A stretch of DNA of 64,000 nucleotides, taken from assembly GCF_000350105.1 (NCBI RefSeq), contig NZ_CAIY01000044.1, positions 310,001 to 374,000 on the forward strand, written 5' to 3'. Source of the DNA: Richelia intracellularis HH01. Its GTDB lineage: Bacteria; Cyanobacteriota; Cyanobacteriia; Cyanobacteriales; Nostocaceae. The position numbers and the translations under genes were made by a program. Under the pieces are notes generated by a model. The model was not told where the DNA came from, did not search any database, and saw only the letters and a program-made list of their open reading frames with translations. Positions 32,335 to 44,174 of this stretch are shown here, one piece after another. The stretch's first letter is position 1; each line of letters begins with the position of its first letter.

Positions 32335-33360
32335 ATGGGATCGACTTGCGTACGTATTGCAGTTGATGCAATGGGAGGGGATTACGCCCCCGGTGAAGTC
32401 GTTGCTGGCGCACTGCGGGCAAAAGAAGAGTTAGATGTGGAAGTTTTGTTGGTAGGAGATCCCCAGGAGATTGAAGCTAGCCTGCCAGCAAATGCAAGCT
32501 TGAATCATGTGGAAATTGTACCTGCTGAAGACACAATTTTCATGTATGAGGATGCTCTTATAGGTGTAAGACGCAAACCAAAGGCTTCAATTAATGTGGC
32601 TATGAGTTTAGTTAAGCAGGGTCAAGCAGAAGCTGTAGTTTCTGCTGGACACTCTGGGGCAGTCATGGGAGCAGCCCTATTGCGTTTGGGAAGACTAACA
32701 GGGATTGATCGTCCAGCAATTGGGGCTATATTCCCTACCATGATTGCTAGTAAGCAGGTACTGGTTCTAGATGTGGGGGCAAATGTAGACTGTCGTCCTA
32801 AATTTCTAGAGCAATTTGCCATGTTGGGTTCAGCTTACAGTCAATATGTATTAGGTGTTCCCAAACCCAAAGTGGGTTTATTAAACATTGGAGAAGAAGA
32901 TTGTAAGGGTAATGATGCTGCTGTGCGTACTTATCAGATGCTCAAAGAAAATAGTCATATTAACTTTGTTGGTAATGCGGAAGGTAGGGATGTACTTTCT
33001 GGCGATTTTGATGTAATTGTATGTGATGGGTTTGTCGGCAACGTGTTGCTGAAATTTGCTGAGGCTTTAGGTAATATTGTTCTTCAAATTCTGAAGGAAG
33101 AGTTACCCCACGGGTGGCGAGGTCAAATCGGTACAGCAGTTTTAAAACCCAATCTTAAAAATATTAAACAACGCATAGATCATGCAGAACATGGGGGTGC
33201 TTTACTTTTAGGCGTAAATGGGATTTGTGTGATTGGTCATGGTAGCTCCCAAGCACCTTCTATTTTTAATGCTATTAGAATGGCAAAGGAAGCTGTAGAT
33301 CATCAGGTTTTACAAAGAATTCAATCCCAATACCAGAGTCTACAACATGAGAGTGGCTAG
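32335..33360 (+). CDS. plsX: Phosphate acyltransferase PlsX
   Basis: 341 residues. It converts acyl-ACP to acyl-phosphate, the donor for the first acylation of glycerol-3-phosphate. The N-terminal RIAVDAMGGDYAPGEVVAGA block and AVVSAGHSGAVMGAAL, LDVGANVDCRP, LLNIGEE(D) and GFVGNVLLKFAE blocks are all present and in family order. ATG at 32335. First gene of the plsX-fabH-fabD-plsC cluster. The gap to fabH is 101 bases. Confidence 0.96.
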   Translation: MGSTCVRIAVDAMGGDYAPGEVVAGALRAKEELDVEVLLVGDPQEIEASLPANASLNHVEIVPAEDTIFMYEDALIGVRRKPKASINVAMSLVKQGQAEAVVSAGHSGAVMGAALLRLGRLTGIDRPAIGAIFPTMIASKQVLVLDVGANVDCRPKFLEQFAMLGSAYSQYVLGVPKPKVGLLNIGEEDCKGNDAAVRTYQMLKENSHINFVGNAEGRDVLSGDFDVIVCDGFVGNVLLKFAEALGNIVLQILKEELPHGWRGQIGTAVLKPNLKNIKQRIDHAEHGGALLLGVNGICVIGHGSSQAPSIFNAIRMAKEAVDHQVLQRIQSQYQSLQHESG

Positions 33361-33461
33361 AAGGAATGAGTTCATAGTTAACGGATTCGCACATGTAAGT
33401 AATATCCTTAACTACTGACAACTTTCTAATAACTTATAGCCAATAACTTTGGAGGCTAGGC

Positions 33462-34457
33462 GTGCAGAATTTAGGAATAGCAATTACAGGAAGTGGCTCA
33501 GCAATACCTAAAACTTCTCTTGATAATCAGGGGATAATGAATTTCGTGGATACTTGTGATGAGTGGGTTACCACCAGAACTGGTATTCGCCAACGACATT
33601 TAGCTAGTTGTAATGATTCATTAACCCAACTTGCCTCAGTATCAGCAAAAAATGCGATTGCTATGGCAGGAATTACACCCCAAGAGATTGATTTGATTCT
33701 TCTGGCAACTTCTACCCCCGATGATTTGTTTGGTAGTGCTTGTCAAATTCAAGGAAGAATAGGAGCAACTAGAGCTGTAGCCTTTGATTTGACTGCTGCT
33801 TGCTCCGGTTTTATATTTGGTATGGTAACAGCTGCCCAATACATTAGAACAGGAGTATTTCAAAATGCCTTGTTAATTGGGGCGGATATTCTCTCTCGTT
33901 GGGTAGATTGGGAAGATAGACGTACTTGTGTGCTATTTGGCGATGGTGCGGGAGCCATAGTTTTACAGTCTAATCAGAGTGACCGCTTATTAAGCTTTGA
34001 ACTAAGAAGTGATGGTACACAAAATGACAGTCTAAATCTTGCATATGTACCCCAATGCCGGAATCTAACAGATAATATTACTGTCAGTACGGGGAATTTC
34101 CAAAGTATTTCTATGAATGGAAAAGAAGTATATAAGTTTGCTGTGCAAAAAGTGCCAGAAATTATTGATAAAGCCCTATTCCGTGCCAATTTAACAGTAG
34201 AAGACATTGATTGGTTACTTTTACATCAGGCAAACCAGCGTATTCTTGATGCTGTTGCCCAACGGCTAAAAGTGCCTGAGCATAAAGTGATTAGCAACTT
34301 AGCTTCTTATGGTAATACTTCTGCTGCTTCCATACCTATAGCATTAGATGAGGCAATAAGACAAGGAAAAATCCAGCCTAATCATGTGATTGCCGCGTCT
34401 GGTTTTGGTGCTGGATTAACTTGGGGCTCTGTGATTTTCCAATGGGCAAGAGGCTAA
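33462..34457 (+). CDS. fabH: 3-oxoacyl-ACP synthase III (KAS III)
   Basis: 331 residues. It condenses acetyl-CoA with malonyl-ACP to begin type II fatty acid synthesis. The catalytic triad is intact: Cys114 in DLTAACSGF, His255 in LLHQANQRI and Asn285 in YGNTSAAS. GTG start, with a GGAGG six bases upstream (33451-33455). ATG alternatives downstream would remove the first beta strand. It follows plsX and precedes fabD on the same strand, so substrate supply and acyl transfer are encoded together. Confidence 0.96.
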   Translation: MQNLGIAITGSGSAIPKTSLDNQGIMNFVDTCDEWVTTRTGIRQRHLASCNDSLTQLASVSAKNAIAMAGITPQEIDLILLATSTPDDLFGSACQIQGRIGATRAVAFDLTAACSGFIFGMVTAAQYIRTGVFQNALLIGADILSRWVDWEDRRTCVLFGDGAGAIVLQSNQSDRLLSFELRSDGTQNDSLNLAYVPQCRNLTDNITVSTGNFQSISMNGKEVYKFAVQKVPEIIDKALFRANLTVEDIDWLLLHQANQRILDAVAQRLKVPEHKVISNLASYGNTSAASIPIALDEAIRQGKIQPNHVIAASGFGAGLTWGSVIFQWARG

Positions 34458-34595
34458 ATTAAATGTCGAGGTAACAGGGTTAATCTTTGTATGTATCCTA
34501 GAACCAAGGAGTTAGAGTGTAAATATTCAATATTCAATCTCAAATCCTAAACTAATCCAATATCCAAATAATATCTAAAATACAATTTTTTTTGA

Positions 34596-35474
34596 ATGAC
34601 TAAGACTGCATGGGTTTTTCCTGGACAAGGTTCCCAAAATCAGGGAATGGGAGACGATTTAAGAGCCCACCCATTGGCAAAAGAAAAATTTGCTTGGGCT
34701 AAGAATATTTTGGGTTGGTCTTTAATTGATATATGCCATAATAAACCTGATAAGCTATTAGAAACCCTCTACACACAGCCTTGCCTCTATATAGTAGAAA
34801 CTATTCTTGCTGACTTGATCAGGCAAAAGCAGCAACCAGATTTAGTTGCTGGCCATAGTTTAGGAGAATACGTTGCTTTGTATGTTGCTGGAGTATTCGA
34901 ATGGTCAACGGGACTTCAGTTAGTGAAGTCCCGTGCCGAACTAATGAATAGTGCTTCTGGAGGAATGATGGCAGCTTTAATTAAATTTGATAGGAAACAA
35001 TTAGAAAATGCCATTGCTAATAACCCCGAGGTGTTTCTCGCTAATGATAACAGTCCTAATCAAGTTGTTATTTCTGGTACTCCCAAAGCAGTAAAATTAG
35101 TGATCTCACAGGTTAAAAGTAAAAGGACAATTCCCTTAAAAGTTTCTGGTGCATTTCACTCCAATATTATGAAACCGGCTTCCCAGAAATTCAAGGATAT
35201 ATTAACATCAGTAGAATTTCTAGATGCTAATATACCCGTATTATCTAATACTGAACCAACTCCGTCAGTATCAGCCAAGATATTAAAACAGCGTCTTATG
35301 AAACAGATGACTAGTGTAGTGCGTTGGCGTGAGATAGCCTTAGCTCTTCCAGAAGAAGGAGTTGAAAAGGTTATAGAAATTGGGCCGGGAAATGTTTTAA
35401 CTGGCTTAATTAAACGCACTTGTCCTAATTTAATTCTGGAAAATATTCAGAGTATATCTGATATTGAAAATTGA
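34596..35474 (+). CDS. fabD: Malonyl CoA-acyl carrier protein transacylase
   Basis: 292 residues. It loads malonyl groups from CoA onto ACP. FPGQGSQ at the N-terminus, the active-site Ser88 in GHSLGEY and His188 in SGAFHS are intact, and the C-terminal IGPGNVLTGL is normal. ATG start. The 138-base gap from fabH contains short AT-rich repeats of the ATCCAA kind typical of Nostocales spacers, yet the order of genes is the standard one. Confidence 0.95.
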   Translation: MTKTAWVFPGQGSQNQGMGDDLRAHPLAKEKFAWAKNILGWSLIDICHNKPDKLLETLYTQPCLYIVETILADLIRQKQQPDLVAGHSLGEYVALYVAGVFEWSTGLQLVKSRAELMNSASGGMMAALIKFDRKQLENAIANNPEVFLANDNSPNQVVISGTPKAVKLVISQVKSKRTIPLKVSGAFHSNIMKPASQKFKDILTSVEFLDANIPVLSNTEPTPSVSAKILKQRLMKQMTSVVRWREIALALPEEGVEKVIEIGPGNVLTGLIKRTCPNLILENIQSISDIEN

Positions 35475-35561
35475 TATTTAAGACTTAGAGAGAATTTTTT
35501 TATTTTACTTCTCTTACTTGGTAGTTAAATTTTTTCTTGCTATCCTCTATTTATCCAAAAT

Positions 35562-36200
35562 ATGTTCCAAAGCCGCGAACCGCTTATTAGTCTTATGCTT
35601 TACTACGCCTTTAAATGGTTTGTAGTTAGTCCTGTTTTACATACCTACTTTCGGGGTAGAATTTATGGCATGGAAAATGTACCTCGAACAGGGCCTTTGG
35701 TAATAGTTAGTAATCATGCGAGTAATTTTGATCCACCTATTCTTTCTAGTTGTGTCTGCCGTCCTGTAGCATATATGGCAAAAAAAGAACTTTTTCAGAT
35801 CCCCATATTAGGGCAGGCTATCGAGTTATATGGAGCTTATCCAGTAAGTAGAGGTGCAGCTGATCGCAATGCTATTCGTTCAGCCTTAAAATACTTAGAA
35901 GGTGGTTGGGCTATAGGGTTATTTTTACAGGGTACCCGCACTCCTAATGGGAAAATTACAGATCCAAAAAGAGGTGCAGTCTTAATTTCTGCTAAGGCAA
36001 AGGCTCCTCTCTTGCCTGTATGCTTGTGGGGGACAGAAGCAATAAAAGTAGGAGGTGGTATCTTGCCCCGCCCTGTGCCAGTAACAATAAGGATTGGCAA
36101 TATTATTAATCATTCTCAATCTACTGGGAAAGAAGAATTAGACTTAGTAACACAAAAATGTACAGCAGCAATTAATGATTTGCATGATTTAGGCAGATAA
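35562..36200 (+). CDS. plsC: 1-acyl-sn-glycerol-3-phosphate acyltransferase
   Basis: 212 residues. It adds the second acyl chain to make phosphatidic acid at the membrane. The H-x4-D catalytic motif is NHASNFD (His52, Asp57). The second conserved block, usually EGTR, reads QGTR here (Gln123-Arg126), within FLQGTRTPNG. I recall the same variant in some cyanobacterial PlsC, so it need not mean loss of activity. A PVCLWGTEA block follows. An N-terminal hydrophobic stretch (10-25) probably anchors it. Last gene of the cluster, 87 bases after fabD. Confidence 0.92.
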   Translation: MFQSREPLISLMLYYAFKWFVVSPVLHTYFRGRIYGMENVPRTGPLVIVSNHASNFDPPILSSCVCRPVAYMAKKELFQIPILGQAIELYGAYPVSRGAADRNAIRSALKYLEGGWAIGLFLQGTRTPNGKITDPKRGAVLISAKAKAPLLPVCLWGTEAIKVGGGILPRPVPVTIRIGNIINHSQSTGKEELDLVTQKCTAAINDLHDLGR

Positions 36201-36509
36201 TTCTACTCTGACAATACAAGGATTATACTTAAAGCTATAAATCAAATAGAAACTAACAAATGACTTGACTCTATTTTAGGAATAATTACAAGGCTTCAAT
36301 ACTTTCGTTATAGATAGCCTATACCTGAAATAAAATATTTTAGGTATAAAGAAGTACATATTTTTATCTCAGAACAAGTCTGAATAATATCAAGAGTAAA
36401 TTTTATACCGACTATCATAAAATTTTGCTTTCTTAATATAACAAATTCCATGAGAAACATAAAATACTCTATCTAACTTCTAATTTTCAAGATCCAAAAC
36501 CAAAAGCCA
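36201..36509. other. Short non-coding gap
   Basis: 309 bases between plsC and the DUF2288 gene. AT-rich. No clear terminator or promoter could be assigned. Confidence 0.5.
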
Positions 36510-36803
36510 ATGACTAATCAAGATTTAAGAGTACAATTACAAGAAAACTTAGATGAGGCAGAGTGGGACTGGTTAATTCCCCATGCAAAAAGAGATGCAA
36601 TTATTGTCGTGAAGACAGGATTAGAATTAATAGAAGTAGGGGCTGCAGTAGCTTCTGATGATACAGAAAAAGTAGGCTTGTGGATTAGTGAAGCTTTAAT
36701 TACTAAACCTTCTATAGAAGAAATAGGCGAATGGAATAGGCATCGTACAAAGCGGTTTTACACTCTAATTGTGCAGCCTTATGTGTTAGTAAAAGCCAAG
36801 TAA
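36510..36803 (+). CDS. DUF2288 family protein
   Basis: 97 residues, soluble, of unknown function. It matches the DUF2288 family by its opening EAEWDWLIPHAKRDA, the helical ELIEVGAAVASDD region and the ending RFYTLIVQPYVLV. The family occurs in cyanobacteria and some proteobacteria. Length is normal. ATG start. No neighbour suggests a role; recQ begins 471 bases downstream on the same strand. Confidence 0.85.
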   Translation: MTNQDLRVQLQENLDEAEWDWLIPHAKRDAIIVVKTGLELIEVGAAVASDDTEKVGLWISEALITKPSIEEIGEWNRHRTKRFYTLIVQPYVLVKAK

Positions 36804-37274
36804 TAATCCAAAATAAAAAAACTATAAAGCAGAAGTTATGGGGTAGGGATAATAATACTTAATTAATGAGGATATTTTGAAAGCCTTCTATTTGTAGCAA
36901 CAAACATAGCCTTGGGCCCTGATAAATCTCTCAGGTGTTAGTTTAGGAATAAAAGCACCACCAGAAAATATCTCATATGTCTAAATTGTTAATTTATTGA
37001 TCCTGACTACTAAGGTAAGCAGAAATATCTAATAATGAAATCTCAAAGTATATATTTTCAAGTCTAAGTTTTTGAGGATAATACTAAGTGTTTATATTAT
37101 GAAAAACTCGATATATAAATAAGGATAATAAGATTGTACTAATTAAATAGCTATAAGAACTATGCTGATTAAGAGTTTTAAGTTGAAAATATTATTTATG
37201 ATTGTCAAGCTATGACTAACAATATAAGAACTATTATATATTAATCGCGTGCAATTAAGCATATCTTAATAACT
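36804..37274. other. Non-coding region upstream of recQ
   Basis: 471 bases, AT-rich, presumably with the recQ promoter. Nothing else is recognised. Confidence 0.5.
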
Positions 37275-39425
<2,151 letters not shown>

Positions 39426-40189
39426 TTGTGATTACATCACATATCAACTTTTAATAGATTTGTTAGAGAAAAAGAAATAATGAAAATTAAATAACTAGTA
39501 TGTAAGCAATACTGGTTATTAAGAGGGTATCAAAGCAAGTTGATGACTAATGTTTGCTGGAAGTGACATAATTCAAGAAAAAAATCTTCAAGACCCTATG
39601 ATTAGACTTCATTCTAGTCTGTAAGAATTCATTAAAAACTTGGGTTAGGTGGGGCTAATTAGTTTATTTCTAGCAAAGTGTAATACAATCTTATTAGTTA
39701 TAATATCTACATCTGTAAAAGTAAAAATTATTTTTCTGAGAAAAGATAATATAAATGTACAAGCAGGCTATTACTTGGCAAAAGCCTGGGAAATGATATT
39801 TAATATCCTCTAATTTTTGGAACTATTTATTCCTTATCAAGCTCCGTAAGATATTGGAGTGCCTGGAAATTAGCACTGATTCTTCAGGAATATTTGGTTG
39901 AGTTCCTAAGTTATATTTTGTAAATATTTTTACTTCGCAAATATTTTTACATAGTTACAATCATGAAGGCATTCATTATTGCTTGTTTGTTTTGTCCAAG
40001 TGCTGATGAAAGAACAACCAAAGTGAATTTTTGATGCGGTAATATCACCTTAGATCAACTAACTTGCTTAAGGTAGTTGATCTAACTGATTACAATCTGT
40101 GTTCAAGATGCAATATTTAGTTCATAATGCCATTATGCGCTTAAATCTAAAGAAAATATAAAATTAACAGTGGTGTTTGGAGGATCAAC
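39426..40189. other. Non-coding region between recQ and the DUF1815 gene
   Basis: 764 bases, AT-rich. The only structure I see is the 12-base inverted repeat at 40050-40085. The DUF1815 promoter is probably here. Confidence 0.55.
40050..40085. promoter_or_regulatory. 12-base inverted repeat upstream of the DUF1815 gene
   Basis: TTAGATCAACTA and TAGTTGATCTAA are exact complements around a 12-base spacer, ending 104 bases before the DUF1815 start. It could be an operator or an mRNA leader hairpin. There is no T run, so termination is less likely. Confidence 0.45.
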
Positions 40190-40531
40190 GTGTTTATAAG
40201 ACTAGCGCAACAACACCGACTATTTGTTCAGGAACTTGTAATGAATTTACAAGCATTGGCAATTGTCCTTGAAAGACAGGGATATACTGCCTCATGCTAT
40301 ACTTGTGGGAATCAAAGGAATAGCGCTTCTTTTATGGTCAGCTTAGGAGAAAACCACTTGATTCGCTTTTTAGTATCAGATTATGGAATTACCTGGACTG
40401 AAATGCGGGATGATCATGAATTAATGAAATTAGAGGGTGCTGAAGCCATAAGCCAATTAAAAGAACTTTCTAATCTAATCAAGGAATTTATACCTATTCA
40501 TATAGGCAAAAAAACTCTAGTAAAACGATAG
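40190..40531 (+). CDS. DUF1815 family protein
   Basis: 113 residues from a GTG start with GGAGG five bases ahead. It matches the cyanobacteria-specific DUF1815 family across its length: LFVQELVMNLQALAIVLE, SCYTCG, SASFMVSLGENHLIRFLVSD and TWTEMRDDHELMKLEGAEAI. Function unknown. The C-terminal ten or so residues extend beyond the usual family end. A perfect 21-base-pair inverted repeat lies 83 bases after the stop. Confidence 0.85.
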   Translation: MFIRLAQQHRLFVQELVMNLQALAIVLERQGYTASCYTCGNQRNSASFMVSLGENHLIRFLVSDYGITWTEMRDDHELMKLEGAEAISQLKELSNLIKEFIPIHIGKKTLVKR

Positions 40532-40613
40532 CATTAACAACCATTCATAAGACAATAAAAAATCAAGATTATGAACAGGCCATTTAGTTTTTGTTAGGGA
40601 TTAATTATTGTTC

Positions 40614-40672
40614 ACCGAGCAGTACTTACACTAGCAATTCACGTTGGGTTACTAGTGTAAGTACTGCTCGGT
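40614..40672. repeat. Perfect 21-base-pair inverted repeat
   Basis: Arms 40614-40634 (starting ACCGAGCAGTACTTACAC) and 40652-40672 are exact reverse complements around a 17-base loop. The stem is more GC-rich than its surroundings. It lies 83 bases after the DUF1815 stop with no T run after it, so it may be a factor-assisted terminator, an mRNA-stabilising hairpin or a small dispersed repeat. Confidence 0.85.
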
Positions 40673-40853
40673 CTGTTTACAATATATAGCTTACAAATTT
40701 GATGATATGCAATTAATAAAATTGCAGCAAGGTTCTGACTACTATGCTTGTCAAGCCTAAGTCACACGTATAAATTAATCGAAGAAAATTAAACCCCAAT
40801 ATATTTAATTTTCTTAAAATAAAAGTTATTGCTTATTCTTTAGACAAGGTACA

Positions 40854-40878
40854 ATGACTTTCTGTATCAGAAAGTCAT
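40854..40878. repeat. 11-base-pair hairpin with 3-base loop
   Basis: ATGACTTTCTG and CAGAAAGTCAT are exact complements around TAT. Outer TAGACA/TGTCTA can extend the stem past a one-sided bulge. It stands in DNA without genes, possibly the terminator or end of a lost unit. Confidence 0.7.
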
Positions 40879-41044
40879 GTCTATATAAAATCTGTAAGCA
40901 TCATTGAACAAACGATTTAATATTTAAATGTATACATGCATTTAAAAGTTAGTTTAAATATACGACAGATTATTCAGAGATTATTTGAGATGGGAATTAT
41001 CTCCAAATAAATGGAAAAGGCACAGGTAGAATATTTTGCTTCTA

Positions 41045-41105
41045 TTTCGTATTAACTATGCTGATTTTGTAGTTTTGGGTTATGACTTACTAGTGATTGA
41101 ATCCA
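41045..41105 (+). pseudogene. Possible group II intron reverse-transcriptase fragment
   Basis: One frame reads FRINYADFVVLGYDLLVIE, resembling the RYADDFVVL motif of bacterial intron reverse transcriptases with one Asp of YADD missing. A short upstream piece in another frame reads MEKAQ, similar to the segment preceding the motif. The following sequence does not fit the family, so this is only suggestive. Confidence 0.22.
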
Positions 41106-42617
41106 TATTCTATTACGATCCTATTAAGTAAAGGACTAAAGCAATTGTGAAAACTCTTATAGACCTCATTAGTGTGCATATAAATTATGATTATAAAATT
41201 ATTTCTAGTGGTGGTAAGCAATTGTTTGTTACTACTAAAGCTATATTAGTTTCTATGGATAGAAAAAAGGTAAAACTATACTTGAATGACCTTTAAAAAT
41301 TAAGGATATTTTAATGAAAGTTGTAGGAGAACAAGTAAATAAAAGGCCGTTGACAGTTTTCAGTAACCCAAACTACCAGTAAGCTCCTAAATATATCTAC
41401 AAATTCCTCTAGAAATTTAACTACTATAAAAAATCATTATTTGGAATTTTTGTATCATTACTTATAAAACAAATACTTGTAAATTTTTTAGCAGACACCG
41501 CATGATTTTCAATTGTTGTAAATGCGTCATTGAAGTTGCTCTAGTAATATCTAATATTCTATATTAGTGTTCTCCCATACTAAATAGAATGATTAGTCTT
41601 CCTTACCCACTAACTTTTCTAATAACCTCAAAGTAGATAAACTAACAAGGCAGATAGTTTACTCCTAAAACCAATTTAGCATTCTAGATGTTTGCAATGT
41701 TAACATCATTGAAAATAATTTGGATACATTCTTCTACCTTTATCAACATGGGAGTAATGGGGTAGTTTAATGCTAATTATTAATCACTGTCATTGTTGGA
41801 TTTTCTGGGGTATTAATGTGATAATAAGTTGCTAATAAATCAAAATACTCTCAATCGTGGGTACTTTAAACAATAACTGCAAATAATGAATTGCCATTTC
41901 TTAAGAAGTTATAGGTGAAAGTGATATATACTAAATTAGTGTCGGTTAATTCCAATTGTTAAAAATCCATCAAGATTTGTTAAAAATCCCTCAGAATGTA
42001 TATTGACGACAGGTTATGCCAGGCTGTTTGTCATTTCTTATTGATTCATTAACTTTTAGGGAAATTTAATATTACTATGGATAAATAGAAGTATTTAAAT
42101 TGGAGTTCAAACTCCGTTGCCCACATGCAAGGCAGCTAAATGTTTTGAGGTTGTTGGTAGAGAGTATGACTTTTAAGACTTCTATCTGTTAGAACAACAA
42201 ATACTAACCTGATCTCGTTGTTATTTAGGCCGGGAAATTGAGTTCTTGTCTTGGAGTGATGGTATGAACATGCATGACATTTTTGTTGAGCCTTGACTGG
42301 ATAACCATTATGAGGACTCAAATCGTTAGAATTAGTTGACCCTTATTAAAGGTGTATGGAGAATAATAGGAATTGAGGTGTAATAGGATTAGTCATAGCC
42401 CTTAAGGTAAGACGAAGCAAAGTAAATGAAAGTTTAAATGTTTAACATAAACACTTCATTAATCGCGCTGTCTGCTAATGCAAAGTTAAGTTGAGAAGTT
42501 CTAAGATTTGACTGACAATACAGGAGGATAACATGAGAATTCTGGTATTAGCTCCTATAATAATTAATCTAGGGGAATTGGATGCTACCTGAAATATTTT
42601 TGATGAGAGGTTAGAAG

Positions 42618-43994
42618 ATGACTATCTCCACTATTAACCCCGCCACGGGGGAACTGTTAAAAACATTTACCCCCCTCAGTAACGAGGAGATTTCTGCCAA
42701 AATTCATTTAGCACAACAGGCTTTTGAAACATATCGACATACTAATTTTCAACAGCGATCACACCTATTAGAGTCCTGTGCTGATATTTTGAAGCAAGGG
42801 AAAGCTGATTTCGCCAAGTTAATGACTCTAGAAATGGGTAAGACTTATAAAAGCGCAGTCGCAGAAGTAGAAAAATGTTTGCTGGTGTGTAATTACTATG
42901 CCGAGAACGGGGCCGAATTTCTTTCAGATAAAACCGTTCAAACTGATGCTAGCCAAAGTTTTGTTAGATATCAACCTCTGGGGATAATTTTAGCTGTAAT
43001 GCCTTGGAATTTCCCTTTTTGGCAAGTATTTCGTTTTGCTGCACCTGCACTAATGGCAGGGAATGTTGCCCTACTCAAACATGCTTCTAATGTACCTCAA
43101 TGTGCCTTAGCCATCGAAGAGATTTTCCATAAAGCAGGTTTTGCTAATGGAATATTTCAAACCCTCTTAATTGGTGCAAATCAAGTATCACCACTAATAG
43201 CAGACCAACGAGTAAAAGCTGCTACATTGACTGGTAGTGAACCTGCAGGTATTTCCTTAGCTGCTACATCAGGAATGCATATCAAAAAAACTGTGTTGGA
43301 ATTGGGTGGTAGCGACCCATTTATTGTTTTATCAAGTGCCAATTTAAAGGCGGCTGCAGTAACTGGGACAACATCACGGATGTTAAATAATGGACAATCT
43401 TGTATTGCAGCAAAACGCTTTATTGTAATTGATTCAATTGCAGATGAGTTTGAAAAACTCCTAATAGAAGAGTTTCAAGCATTAAAAATTGGCGATCCCA
43501 TGCTTCCGGAAACTGATATTGGGCCTTTGGCAACCAATAAAATTCTTGAGGATATAGACCAAAAAGTGCAGAAAGCCATAAATGCTGGGGCAAAACTAGT
43601 TTTAGGTGGTAAACCTATACAAAATAATTCCGGTAACTACTACCCACCAACCCTAATTGTTGACATTCTCCCAGAAAATCCTGTGGCTAGAGAAGAATTT
43701 TTTGGACCTGTAGGGATGTTATTTCGGGTTCCAGATATTGATACAGCAATTCAATTGGCTAATGATACCCCTTTTGGGCTTGGTGCCAGCGCTTGGACAA
43801 ATGATCCCCAGGAGCAGCAATACTTAATTAACGAAATTGAAGCTGGAGCAGTATTTATCAATGGTATAGTTAAATCCGATCCTCGTATGCCTTTCGGTGG
43901 CGTAAAACGGTCTGGATACGGAAGAGAATTAAGTATTCAAGGCATACATGAGTTTGTTAATGTTAAAACTATATGGGTAAAGCAAATTTCATAA
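42618..43994 (+). CDS. NAD(P)-dependent succinate-semialdehyde dehydrogenase
   Basis: 458 residues, aldehyde dehydrogenase superfamily. It oxidises succinic semialdehyde to succinate. Cofactor-binding VMPWNFPFWQ (about 130), catalytic Glu228 in LELGGSDPF and nucleophile Cys262 in NNGQSCIAAKR are intact, as is the C-terminal PFGGVKRSGYGRE. ATG start with GAGAGG nine bases upstream. The next gene encodes an acetolactate-synthase-like enzyme. In Synechococcus PCC 7002 the equivalent neighbours (A2771 and A2770) together replace 2-oxoglutarate dehydrogenase, so I infer the same variant TCA route here. The gap is 180 bases, same strand. Confidence 0.92.
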   Translation: MTISTINPATGELLKTFTPLSNEEISAKIHLAQQAFETYRHTNFQQRSHLLESCADILKQGKADFAKLMTLEMGKTYKSAVAEVEKCLLVCNYYAENGAEFLSDKTVQTDASQSFVRYQPLGIILAVMPWNFPFWQVFRFAAPALMAGNVALLKHASNVPQCALAIEEIFHKAGFANGIFQTLLIGANQVSPLIADQRVKAATLTGSEPAGISLAATSGMHIKKTVLELGGSDPFIVLSSANLKAAAVTGTTSRMLNNGQSCIAAKRFIVIDSIADEFEKLLIEEFQALKIGDPMLPETDIGPLATNKILEDIDQKVQKAINAGAKLVLGGKPIQNNSGNYYPPTLIVDILPENPVAREEFFGPVGMLFRVPDIDTAIQLANDTPFGLGASAWTNDPQEQQYLINEIEAGAVFINGIVKSDPRMPFGGVKRSGYGRELSIQGIHEFVNVKTIWVKQIS

Positions 43995-44174
43995 CAAATC
44001 AGTCTCAAAAATAATTTGACAAATACATTGTCCAGTAAATGTATTTTGATGTAAATCTTAAGTAATTTTTACAACTGAAAATCACATTCATCGATTGTTC
44101 TTTACTAGAGTAGTAAGTTTTAAGAACATATAAACATTCCAAAAAAAACAAGACAGTATGGAGGATAACAAATA

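Larger units (their letters stand above)
40532..42617. other. Gene desert with hairpins and a possible reverse-transcriptase relic
   Basis: 2.1 kb without an intact gene. It contains the hairpins at 40614-40672 and 40854-40878, a weak reverse-transcriptase-like patch near 41045-41105 and a 13-base direct repeat (TTGTTAAAAATCC) at 41956-41968 and 41977-41989. The SSADH promoter should be near its right end. Confidence 0.6.

Noticed and set aside
35928-35939. Inactivated PlsC because of QGTR instead of EGTR
   Set aside because: The HX4D catalytic pair and all other blocks are intact, and I recall the same variant in other cyanobacterial PlsC proteins.
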